Shown here: one piece after another, positions 1 through 7,332 of the stretch | Numbering within the stretch: the stretch's first letter is position 1 | Layout: every line of letters starts with the position of its first letter | Source of the DNA: Podochytrium sp. JEL0797 | Taxonomy: Eukaryota; Chytridiomycota; Chytridiomycetes; Chytridiales; Chytriomycetaceae | DNA: 14,709 bases | Assembly (NCBI GenBank): GCA_027596195.1 | Contig: JADGJG010000652.1 | Span: 1-14,709, forward strand | Direction: 5' to 3' | Notes under the pieces: model-generated | The model's input: only the letters and a program-made list of their open reading frames with translations | Database searches by the model: none | What the model was told of the DNA's origin: nothing | Translations under genes and position numbers: made by a program

Positions 1-56
1 CTCCCGCGCCTCGCCCCCGTCGCGGCGGGCGGGCCCGGCCCCCCCCCCCCCCCCCC
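1..56. repeat. GC-rich low-complexity edge ending in a C18 run
   Basis: The first 38 bases are almost entirely G and C and are followed by an uninterrupted run of 18 C residues (39-56). Composition changes abruptly to ordinary AT-richer sequence at 57. No gene can be read here. The sharp boundary at the window edge is typical of an assembly end or sequencing artefact, but a genuine low-complexity intron segment of the gene at 90-680 cannot be excluded. Confidence 0.7.
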
Positions 57-89
57 AGCAACCTACACCAATTTTTCGCCATTTTATAG

Positions 90-680
90 CTTGACTGTTG
101 TGTGTGAGAGCCGCGTGAGCAAGATCTCTGAAGCCCAAGCGACCAAAAAGATTGAAGGCATGGTGGAGGAGTACCTCTCCATCTTTGACACGAACGAAAT
201 CGTGGCCTCACAGAAGGAGCTCGGCATGAGCAAGCACAATGGCAAGTTCTTGCTGCACCTCTTGAATCAAACGTTCAGCAAGAAGGCGGCGATTGTGGCC
301 AAGATGGCGAAGCAGGTGTTTCCCAAGCTGATTGAGACTGGGTGTGTTTCGAGCGAGGAGGTGGCGGCGAGGTTTGTTTTTCTCCCCTTTTTTTGATTGG
401 TGTGAGGGGGGAGGTGTATTTTAACTTCAAGTTTTTTTTGGCATTTATTTAATCAGTTTGGCCGAAGTTGCTGCCAGCTTAGGCGATTTTCACTCCCGGC
501 TTGTTCAAGTACTTTGAATGGTTCTACGGCCACCTCATGCACGCGTCCGATTCCAGTTTCTTCACTTTGTCCAAGTTCGCTAAAATCATCGACGAGACGA
601 TTCGGCGCCAGTGGTGGATGATACAAAGGGAGAGGTCGGAGACAGGTCGGAGAGGAGGCGGCGGGGGGGAGGCGATTTGA
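90..680 (+). CDS. MA3-domain protein, probably the C-terminal part of eIF4G (5' partial, one apparent frameshift)
   Basis: Likely C-terminal exons of a translation initiation factor eIF4G-like protein; MA3 domains are HEAT-like helical repeats that bind eIF4A. A 3' splice site (TTTTATAG, ending at 89) opens the first exon (90-371). A donor GTTTGT at 372 and acceptor AATCAG at 456 define an 85-nt intron. Exon 1 reads KKIEGMVEEYLS, HNGKFLLHLLNQTF and AKMAKQVFPKLIETGCVS; exon 2 continues SLAEVAASLGDF. The homologous continuation (PGLFKYFEWFYGHLM, then FAKIIDETIRRQW) lies in the next frame: the run TTTT at 487-490 has one base too many, and without the shift translation stops at 515. The shifted frame ends at TGA 678-680. 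The 5' exons lie outside the window. It could be a pseudogene or a homopolymer sequencing error. The MA3 assignment is from motif recognition; eIF4G is the likeliest family, PDCD4-like proteins the alternative. Confidence 0.6.
372..456 (+). other. Intron in the MA3-domain gene
   Basis: The donor is AG|GTTTGT and the acceptor AATCAG, with a T-rich tract before the acceptor. Splicing joins a phase-2 codon (AG+T) and restores the MA3 reading frame across the junction. Confidence 0.65.
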
Positions 681-929
681 TGAGAATATGGCGGATGCAT
701 GGAAGAAGGGACCAGAGTCTACAACGCCTTATGAGGTGAAGAAATAAACCTGCTTTCTTTGCATGAATTGACGAGGGTGGCAACGATATGGTGGCGTGTC
801 AAAACCTCACGCGGGAGATGGGGAGCGAAGGAAGAGGCGTCCATCGCACGATCTTCCTGCTTGCTCTATAATAAAGATACATCCACTAAGCTCACCCGTG
901 GGTACTCGCGCATTGCTGAAGTAGCATAT
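681..929. other. Intergenic region between convergent genes
   Basis: No open frame here has domain or codon support. The region holds the 3' flank of the MA3-domain gene, with plus-strand AATAAA hexamers at 743-748 and 870-875, and abuts the 3' end of the MYND gene. Confidence 0.5.
870..875 (+). terminator. Candidate polyadenylation signal AATAAA
   Basis: AATAAA about 190 bases after the TGA of the MA3-domain gene. A second hexamer lies closer, at 743-748. Either could end that transcript. Confidence 0.4.
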
Positions 930-934
930 TTATT
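929..934 (-). terminator. Polyadenylation signal overlapping the MYND gene stop
   Basis: On the minus strand the stop codon TAA (932-930) lies inside an AATAAA hexamer (934-929). The 3' UTR would therefore be only the usual 10-30 bases to the cleavage site. Confidence 0.5.
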
Positions 935-2225
935 TTAACATTGCTTTCACGAAATGAAGATTCTTCTCCTCAACTTCCTGTCCATCCTCAATCACCCAGG
1001 TCCCTTCATCACCCCTCTGTTGCAGCAACAAATGGCTGCCATTTAATCTCGCCAAGTCCTCGTACCCGCTGTGGAACATGACGACGTCTCCGAAACGAAA
1101 CTCCCCAACAGGTCGGCAGACACTTTTGTGATCCTCCTTCCATCCCTTTTTTTGGCATGTTCGAGAGCAGTAATAGACGGACTCGCATCGCTGACACAGT
1201 TGGAGAGTAGATTCGACTCGGGAGATCTCGCAGACATTGCAAAAGTGGCCGTGACCTGATTCAGCCCCCTTTCGTAAGCCAAGATCCTTGAGAATAATCT
1301 GGGACCAATAACCAACGGCTTCAGAAACTAGTGTCTCAGCTCCACGGTGCCAAACGGAGTCTTGATTCTCGGAGAGTTGGTTGAATGCGGCCAAGGCGGA
1401 ATGTAGTCTTCTTGGAATGGGGTTGCAGAGCGTCTCGCCTAGAGCGAATGCAATCATCATAAAGATTGCATGATGGTATGGGTGTTCTTCTTTTGAGGAT
1501 GCGCGCGCCTTGATAAAAGTCGCGTCCGACTCGGACATGGGGTCCTTTGCGAAACCCAAACCGGCGACCCAAAAACCGTCCCACAGAAATTCGATACTTT
1601 GAGAGCGCGCTGGATTGGAGGGGTCGAGTCCGGGAGAAAGTCGCCGAAGCTGTTGAATCGCGTGGTCCCGCAACGGGCGGAATTCGCGTCGCTTCTTGAG
1701 CTTCAGGCCCATCCCAAAGGCACCATAGATGCTGAAAGAGTCCCAATCTGATACCCGGTCTTTCATTTCGTCGCTCAACTCCGAAATGTCGTTTGCAGTC
1801 AACCCGTCCATGAGCTCCTTTGCCCTGCGCAGAAGGTTGGGATCACTATCCAGTGCGTCTGAAATTGCCAGCATTGCAGCACGGATGAATGGATGGAGAT
1901 GCGAAGCCAGCAGGCCGCGGTTGCGGAACGACACGAGCAGTTTCTGGTGATGGAACATCTGCAGGCGGTCCGTCTCGGTCAGCCAGAGGGAGTATAGGGC
2001 AATCTTGTGCAGCCACGCAGCTTTCTCGTCAAGCGCCGGGGGAGGATCGGTGAGGAAAGAGTCCATCAGGGTGGTAGTGGCTTCGCCAAGTCGCCCTTCG
2101 TTAAAGAGTTGGTCAGCCCGGAACATGGCGGCATCGCTTGTGCTCAGCGAGGAGGAGGATTGTGTTGGTGTTGCAACGGGAGGCCTTGGACGTGGTTTCT
2201 TTGACTTTGGCGGCGGGCGACGCAT
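930..2225 (-). CDS. MYND zinc-finger domain protein (431 aa)
   Basis: Single open frame with a proline/lysine-rich N-terminus (residues 1-20), a long helical middle section (about 31-320) and a C-terminal MYND finger. The MYND pattern is complete: C329, C332, C344, C347, C353, C357, H366, C370, matching C-x2-C-x11-C-x2-C-x5-C-x3-C-x8-H-x3-C. MYND fingers bind two zinc ions and usually mediate protein-protein contacts with proline-rich peptides. No SET domain is visible, so this is not an SMYD methyltransferase. About 60 residues follow the finger. The ATG at 2225-2223 is the first in frame and no intron is needed. The helical region may be TPR-like, but I cannot assign a family; fungi have large lineage-specific sets of such MYND proteins. 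It is convergent with the MA3-domain gene. Confidence 0.88.
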   Translation of the reverse strand: MRRPPPKSKKPRPRPPVATPTQSSSSLSTSDAAMFRADQLFNEGRLGEATTTLMDSFLTDPPPALDEKAAWLHKIALYSLWLTETDRLQMFHHQKLLVSFRNRGLLASHLHPFIRAAMLAISDALDSDPNLLRRAKELMDGLTANDISELSDEMKDRVSDWDSFSIYGAFGMGLKLKKRREFRPLRDHAIQQLRRLSPGLDPSNPARSQSIEFLWDGFWVAGLGFAKDPMSESDATFIKARASSKEEHPYHHAIFMMIAFALGETLCNPIPRRLHSALAAFNQLSENQDSVWHRGAETLVSEAVGYWSQIILKDLGLRKGAESGHGHFCNVCEISRVESTLQLCQRCESVYYCSRTCQKKGWKEDHKSVCRPVGEFRFGDVVMFHSGYEDLARLNGSHLLLQQRGDEGTWVIEDGQEVEEKNLHFVKAMLK

Positions 2226-2760
2226 TGCTTGGGCGAAAAAGAAACCATCTCCCCGTTTTCCGATTTCCCAGTTGTTGTAACCGATTCGCCCGCACTTTGT
2301 ATCTTATGTTGTGGCTGAAAAACGGAACGTGAGCACCGAAACACGTTCGAGAGCCCGCAATCCAGACAATTCCAGCTCAAAGTAAAAGGCTTCCTCTATG
2401 ACCCCACTAAAGGTGCCACCTGGCGTCGATCCGGATGTCTTTGGGAGAATGGCCATGCGCCACAGACGCGCCGAATGGACTAAATACATAAACACAAGCG
2501 TCATTGGTATGCCCAGATAAATATTATTGCATATTAGTAGACGCTGGCACGACCACGTGTGGAGACGCAACCAAGGATTCGCGGGCGCCGCACTCGAAAA
2601 GCGGAGACGATGATTGAGCGGAGCACATCCTTCTCATTCTGGACATTAAAATTAAAGTTTTTACTGTACGTGTTCATTTTTGTACTCACAATGAGCGCCA
2701 CACTCAGAAAAATACTATAAGAGCCCAAAAGAGATGGAGCCCACGAGACAATATATAAAA
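2226..2760 (-). other. Unresolved region with possible spliced minus-strand gene remnants
   Basis: This holds the 5' flank of the MYND gene plus coding-like minus-strand stretches that lack a usable ATG start. A hydrophobic stretch (GIPMTLVFMYLVHSARLW) lies in a frame ending at 2304. A separate frame upstream holds a convincing intron at 2689-2639 (51 nt, GTGAGT...CTTTAAT...TCCAG). I could not join these into one reading frame: the frames clash at the splice sites tried. It may be a decayed membrane-protein gene, or chance. Confidence 0.3.
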
Positions 2761-3063
2761 TCAAATGAAAGATGAAAGAAATGAATTCTTTAATTCACCC
2801 AACCCGGCCAACCACACGTCCCATTCTCCTCCAAAACCCCAACTCCCAAACAGCATCATCACAACGCGCATGAGAAGTCGAATCTCATCGGGAACTCCCA
2901 GCGCTGTGAGTTGCTCCAGCGCGGTTGTGGATTCGGGTCCGTTTTGGGTCATCAGGAAGAGTTGGGAGAGGCGCAAGGGGGGTAAATTCGGTGGCCGTGA
3001 TGGCGGAGTTGGAAAGAGCGATCGGAGGGTGAGTGTTGATTGTTGAATTCGATTCTGGTCCAA
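2761..3063 (-). CDS. Hypothetical minus-strand open frame, possibly a 3' exon
   Basis: About 100 codons are open to a TGA at 2763-2761. The frame has no ATG at its 5' end (it opens at TTG 3063-3061); the first ATG gives only 63 residues, starting MTQNGPES. Just upstream on the minus strand is a plausible 3' splice site (TTCTAAT branch, pyrimidine tract, ACAAG), so this may be a terminal exon rather than a complete gene. The N-terminal part is Pro/Ser/Leu-rich; the C-terminal part has amphipathic helices (PDEIRLLMRVVMMLFGSWG). No family is recognised. The overlapping plus-strand open frame looks like a shadow. Whether it belongs to the decayed zinc-module copy upstream or to an independent gene is unknown. 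Confidence 0.3.
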   Translation of the reverse strand: MDQNRIQQSTLTLRSLFPTPPSRPPNLPPLRLSQLFLMTQNGPESTTALEQLTALGVPDEIRLLMRVVMMLFGSWGFGGEWDVWLAGLGELKNSFLSSFI

Positions 3064-3215
3064 TAAACGGTTACGAGTTCTTGTGGCGAGACAGAAAAAT
3101 TAGAACACCCAGGTCACCGCGAGTATCCGGTCTGCACAGTTAATCGACATATGTGGGTTTGAAATTTTGAAATAAATAATAAAATTAAATAAATCCTTGT
3201 ACCACCCACACTATC

Positions 3216-3436
3216 ACACTCAAAACTCGGCACATCCCTCCCTCTTACACTTAAAAAACAAGCATGGCAAATCCAGACACCCAACCACCCTTCAAATACT
3301 TTTCTTGACGCGAAGTTTGAGGGGGATACAAAACTGCGAGTAGGAAGAGTCCCAGGCGCGAAACACTCTTTGACAGAGTGCGCGCCGAGGCAGATGAGAC
3401 ACCTGTGTGTGTATGTGCATTGAGGAAATTGGGCAG
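3216..3436 (-). pseudogene. Decayed tandem duplicate of the last zinc-module pair
   Basis: This block is a diverged copy of 3509-3719, the final coding segment of the neighbouring zinc-module gene. Both share the same order of landmarks, including the runs encoding QCTYTH.CLIC.GAHSVKEC. The copy carries a net 2-base insertion after the codons for KEC, which breaks the frame. A zinc-ligand codon TGT has become TAT, and a TAA appears just after the codons for the HACF motif. The duplicate is therefore non-functional as a zinc module. It shows that this array has grown by tandem duplication at its 3' end. Confidence 0.8.
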
Positions 3437-3496
3437 TACCCCCCAAAAAGGAAAAAAAACCGACAACCGCTTGATTTTATCAAAAAAACCCTCGCC

Positions 3497-5033
3497 TCAC
3501 GCATGCGTACACTCAAAACTCGCACACCCCTTCCGCTTACACCGAAAACAAGCATGCAAGTACCGACACGCCGCCGCCTTCAAACACTTTTCGTCACTCG
3601 AGTTCCAGGGGATACAAAACTGCGAATACGATGAATCCCACGCGCGACACTCTTTGACAGAGTGTGCGCCTTGACAGATGAGACACGTGTGTGTGTATGT
3701 GCATTGGGGGAATTTGCAGGACCGGAAGGAGGAGAAGTTGAAGCAGACTGCGGTTGATGTGGTGCGGGTTTTGGTGCGGTCGTGGGTTGGGGGGTGGAGC
3801 GGGGAGGCAGCGGGGGTGTCTGCTTTCCTCGCGGGGCTTGGGGATCGGGAGCGTTTTTTGACGAGGGTCGTGGAGACGGGATGCGAGTCGCGAGGGGCGC
3901 GGGTAATGAGGGTGGATCCAATGTGCGGGCAATGGAATGACCCGTGGTCGGCGCTTGCGCATTTGAAGCACCGGTGAGAAAAGGTGCAGCGGTTTCCGGA
4001 TCTTGGTTTGCAATTGTCTGGTTTCGTGTTGCTGTTTTTTGGTTTATATTGTCAAATTAATGAAAAACACGACACTCACAATCGCATACAATAATCCTTC
4101 AACCCGTCCCGAAACATGCGACACTTGACCGCCCCGTGATCCAACCCTCCGCAAATCAAACACTCGTGTTCGTTCGTGCAGCCCATGCACTTGTCGAGGT
4201 TGAAATTCGTGCATGCTTGCGCGTGCGGGGATCTCACGGGTTTGGTGGTGACGGTTGTGATGGTTTCGGCGGATCGGGATCGTGCGGGTGGTGCGGGTTG
4301 GGGGGTGATGGTGGGGGGTGGTGCGGGTTGTGTGACATGTGGAGTTGGGGGGAGGCATTGGAATGATCCGTGGTCACCGCGTTTGCAACGCATGCAAAAG
4401 TGGAGACGGAGACATTCGAGGGAGGTGCATCCTGCCGCGTTACTTTTTTGTGTTGGTGTCGTATAAGCAGAGAGGGGGGGGGGGGTTCGGAATGGTGGAA
4501 AAACAAACTCACAATCGATGACAGTATTTGATTAGAACCCCCGTATACAATTCACACCCAATCAACCGATGTTCCCCGCCACATGCTAGGCAGATGTGCA
4601 GGTCCGGGCAGGATTGGGCGAGACAAAAGGATCGACGGTTGAAGCTTTCGCAGATGATGGAGTGTTTTGGGGGGGTAGTTCCTGCGTGTTTTTCGTGCAT
4701 TACGATGGCTGATTTGGTGCATGATTCGATGGGTTGCGAAACGGGGGGGGCTTGAGGTTCGAATTTTACAAGAACGGTGGGGTTGCTGGTGGTGGCGGGA
4801 GTGGTCGGGCTGAGGTGGAGGATTTCATCGGGTTCGATCGGATCGTGGGAGGAGGAAGGCGGGGTGCGAAGCGAGGGGATGGCAGCGTGGGCCAAGCTTT
4901 CGTCGTCGGATTCGAGAAGCTTGACCATTTTGCGGAGAACAATGATTTGCTGGCTCTGCGCAATCACGCGGGCTTCGAGAGTCTCTATTCGGTTTTGGAG
5001 GAGGGTGAGGATCGCCGGAGGATAATCCAACAT
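3497..5033 (-). CDS. Protein with coiled coil and six composite CCCH-CCHC zinc modules (472 aa, 3 exons)
   Basis: Model: exons 5033-4513, 4442-4080 and 4031-3497, with introns of 70 and 48 nt. Both donors are GTGAGT; acceptors are AAAAAAG and AAAACAG. The phases match and both junctions fall inside a zinc finger at the same codon (C-x-R-F|N). Start MLDYPPA at 5033; a further in-frame ATG lies at 5072. Residues 7-42 form a leucine-rich coiled coil, followed by an acidic Ser/Pro linker. Six modules follow, each a CCCH finger (C-x2-F/W-N-x(n)-C-x(n)-C-x3-H) run directly into a knuckle (C-x2-C-x3/4-H-x4-C). First cysteines are C128, C171, C251, C292, C391 and C434; the last ligand is C469, three residues before the end. 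Modules 2 and 4 share knuckle motif DHGSF; module 6 has Cys for His (C464). Linkers are Pro/Ser/Thr-rich. Such fingers usually bind RNA or single-stranded nucleic acid. No enzyme domain is seen. Exact function is unknown. Confidence 0.75.
4032..4079 (-). other. Intron 2 of the zinc-module gene
   Basis: Donor GTGAGT (4079-4074), AT-rich interior and acceptor AAAACAG ending at 4032. It interrupts module 4 at exactly the codon (C-x-R-F|N) where intron 1 interrupts module 2. This supports descent of both from one duplicated two-module unit that already contained an intron. Confidence 0.7.
4443..4512 (-). other. Intron 1 of the zinc-module gene
   Basis: Donor GTGAGT (4512-4507) and acceptor AAAAAAG ending at 4443. 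A more obvious GGCAG acceptor a few bases downstream gives the wrong phase and an early stop. The AAAAAAG site restores a perfect C-x7-C-x4-C-x3-H finger across the junction, and for that reason I chose it. The intron carries a C-rich tract. Confidence 0.65.
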
Positions 5034-5734
5034 GAGGTAGGGAAAAAAGTTTGTGAAAGAAAAAAGAAACATGCTCTCAATTTTTTTTTTTCCCTACTTC
5101 TCCAGGGGGGTGGTGATTCGGAAATTTTTTTGTCCATAGGGAGGCACAAATGTGACGTTCCCCCCAAAATGCCACCTCCCATAACTTTTCACCAACACAT
5201 GTCACCGGAGATCAGAATAGCGCAAAATAATGGGAAAAGAATTGGCAAGAGAGTCAAGCTCGACTTTTCTCAATTTGCGTCCGAGGAAGGGATTTGGTGA
5301 GATCTGCCAGTCACACGCCACCTCCCATAGCTTTTTACCAACACGCGTCACCGCAGATCAGAATAGCGCAAAATGATGGGAAAAGAATTGGCAAGAGAGT
5401 CAAGCTCGACTTTTCTCAATTTGTGTCCCAGGAATGGTTTTGGTGAGTTCCACCGCTCATTCACATCCTCTAATAACATTTCACCAAAACGCGTCTCTGC
5501 AGATCTGAATACCTCAAAATAAAAGAGAGTTTGACAATAGATTCATTCCCAATTCGAGCTGAAAGACGAGCCATTTTAATGAGACTCAATTTGCCGCACT
5601 TCCGATCTTCTCTGATATCAAACCAAAATTGAATGGCTCCATTGAAACATGGGCGGAAGCGCGCATTATATGCAGCGGCTGCATCAGTGAATGCGAGAGG
5701 AGATCGCGTAAACAGTTAAGTTTCCACTTTTTTC
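5034..5734. promoter_or_regulatory. Shared divergent upstream region of the zinc-module and SAP genes
   Basis: This is the 5' flank of two divergently oriented genes. It contains a T-rich run near 5079-5092, the 146-bp tandem repeat (5171-5545), a plus-strand TATA-like ATTATATG at about 5664-5671, and a palindrome TGCAGC-G-GCTGCA nearby. No ORF with domain support lies here, except that the SAP gene could begin at 5633 (see that entry). Confidence 0.45.
5171..5545 (+). repeat. 146-bp tandem repeat, about 2.5 units
   Basis: Units start at 5171, 5317 and about 5463. The first two are nearly identical and the third is diverged and truncated. Each unit contains splice-like borders: an 86-nt exon-like core (5211-5296 and 5357-5442), then GTGAG and a 60-nt intron-like spacer (5297-5356 and 5443-5502) ending GCAG. 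The second spacer also has a CTCTAATAAC branch-site match. Both cores are open in one frame (starting IRIAQN, containing GKRIGKRVKLDFSQF). Because 86 is not a multiple of 3, joining successive cores creates TGA at the junction. Coding use is therefore unproven; a spliced leader or UTR, or a relic of exon duplication, are the alternatives. Confidence 0.85.
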
Positions 5735-7123
5735 ATGGCACCAATCAGACAGTACGTCCAACCAACCCCCCCCCCCCTCTCCACCCCAATATCCAAACTA
5801 AATAGCACATCTGAGAGTCCTGCAATGAATTCAATTCCGAATGCCACCTTTGACTCTGCTTCCGAGGAAAGCGACCAGGAAGACAATCTCTCCACACCGG
5901 CAAAGAAACCACGCACGGATCCAGTCCTGTTAGATAGTGTGGCTGGTGAAATGGGGTCGCAAATTGGGCAAGGTATTACAAATCCAACCAAACTTTGATC
6001 GCGATTATATCTATAATTCTACTACTGCAGAATCATTCTGGGAAGACGGGCCCAATCATCTGCTTGCTCACGTTGCAGAAACCCAAGAGATTGAAGCAGC
6101 GCCAAATTCGCCGTCAGGGGGAGGTAAAATTTATATCAGTTGCATCCTTCTACCTGTTCCCCTTCATTTTTCTAATTCCTTTAAAGCAGAAACAATTCTC
6201 TTCAATGGATCACCTGTTCTTTTGCCAGCTGAATCGCTGCATCTCTCAGAACCTGCGTACAAACTCCTTCCGATAGGTTGGGCTACCAGCAACACGCGTG
6301 CGCATCCACGAGTTCTCTGCGGCCCTCAGGCGATGGGCAAAGTCAACCACACGGATCCAGTCACAGCTGTTCAATGCGCCGAATCCCTCATGATCGACAG
6401 CAATACGAGAATCGCGTTGGCTCTTGCCGGCGGAACCCAGGGATACCTGAAATTCAGAAGCAAGAAGAGAACCTCTTACGCGCCCATGAGTGACGACCCG
6501 GTGCAGGAATACAACGACCCAGCCAAATGGAACCGCCGCGTCATCGGAGCTGCCCCAGACACGGCAAAACCAACCAGTCAAGCCAATTCGAGTGTCGCAC
6601 GCCGGAAGGCCCGCAGTGACCTAACTATGCAAGCTCCAACCAGAGTTCGAGGGTTCCACAGCGTAAACCTCAAATCCAAATTGTCGCAAGTTTCCAGTCA
6701 AGCAGAAGATGAGACGCGGAATGGTGCCAGTACCAGCCAGATCAACGATGTGGACGAGAATCATAGAGCTGTTGCCGACGGATCACTCACAGATTCGATG
6801 CGCGAGGCTCTCAGAAACAACAGATTTGGACCTATTCGTGTCGCTGCACTGCGAGCGTTCTTGTCATCTGTTGGCGTTGAGGCGCGTGGGAGCGAGAAAA
6901 AGGTTTGTGTTTCTTTCGCTGCGCCTGCAATTTGGCGTGATACTAATTCGATTTAACACAGGCGCAACTAATTACGCGCGTCAAGGAACATTTCGAAAGT
7001 GAATTCCTGAACGGTCCGACGTTGATTGGTGAGGGGGAGAGGGGAGTGAGGGGGGAGGAGGGACAGGAAGGGCAGGGGGGCAGGGGGGGGGATGTGGAGG
7101 ATATGGTGTATGAAGAGGAATAA
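5735..7123 (+). CDS. SAP-motif nuclear protein (401 aa, 4 exons)
   Basis: Model: exons 5735-5972, 6031-6123, 6190-6902 and 6962-7123; introns 58, 66 and 59 nt, all GT-AG with compatible phases. The N-terminus is Ser/Pro-rich and disordered, with an acidic patch (EESDQED) and a basic AKKPR at residues 56-60 that could be a nuclear localisation signal. The middle (about 110-210) is a compact region with FNGSPVLLPAE, YKLLPIGWATS and ALALAGGTQGYLKF, which I do not recognise. Residues about 326-361, spanning the last splice junction, match a SAP motif (ALRAFLSSVGVEARG, then AQLITRVKEHFE); SAP motifs bind AT-rich or scaffold DNA. The tail is Glu/Gly-rich. An alternative start at ATG 5633 with a 45-nt intron (5708-5752) would replace the first six residues by 25 (MAPLKHGRKRALY...), giving 420 aa. 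The stop overlaps AATAAA. Confidence 0.7.
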
Positions 7124-7124
7124 A
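7119..7124 (+). terminator. Polyadenylation signal overlapping the SAP gene stop
   Basis: GAGGAATAAAATAC: the TAA stop (7121-7123) is inside AATAAA (7119-7124). This is the same arrangement as at the MYND gene. Confidence 0.5.
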
Positions 7125-7252
7125 ATACATTCTCTTCTTATTGTTTTAAAATGAATTTCGGGTTTTGCTTTTTTTTCGATTGGTTTCCGATTTTTTTCCA
7201 GCATCGCCACCCCCTTGACAAAATCAGGCACTTTTTCGTCGACTTTCGACGC

Positions 7253-7297
7253 GAAAAGGTTTCAATCCTGCTCGGGTAGCAGGATTGAAATCTTTTT
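7253..7297. repeat. Long inverted repeat (hairpin) upstream of the transposon partner gene
   Basis: TTTCAATCCTGCT (7260-7272) and AGCAGGATTGAAA (7278-7290) are perfect 13-bp arms around a 5-base loop CGGGT. Allowing one mismatch, pairing extends outward through A/T runs to 7253 and 7297. A smaller palindrome, CGTCGA-CTT-TCGACG, sits just upstream (about 7237-7251). It lies about 35 bases before the ATG at 7333, in the expected 5' end of the Harbinger element. It could be a subterminal transposase-binding structure or a leader hairpin. Confidence 0.7.
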
Positions 7298-7332
7298 TCT
7301 TCAAAAGTTTCCAAAAAGCAACATTCCAAGAC

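Noticed and set aside
3581..4013. Pro-rich minus-strand frames of 113 and 139 codons
   Set aside because: These are alternative frames of exon 3 of the zinc-module gene; only the third frame keeps the cysteine and histidine ligands.
4429..4436. GGCAG as the intron 1 acceptor in the zinc-module gene
   Set aside because: It gives the wrong phase and an early TGA, while the AAAAAAG site a few bases upstream restores a complete CCCH finger.
4734..5300. 188-codon plus-strand open frame opposite the zinc-module gene
   Set aside because: It is antisense to a well-supported exon with conserved cysteines and runs into the 146-bp repeat; Gly/Arg-rich composition is expected from the reverse of Pro/Ser codons.
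5171..5545. CRISPR-like or phage-type direct repeat array
   Set aside because: Units are 146 bp with no unique spacers and splice-like borders; this is a plain tandem duplication in a eukaryotic locus.
7253..7297. Hairpin followed by T run as a bacterial-type terminator
   Set aside because: The genome is clearly intron-bearing and eukaryotic, and the hairpin lies just upstream of a start codon.
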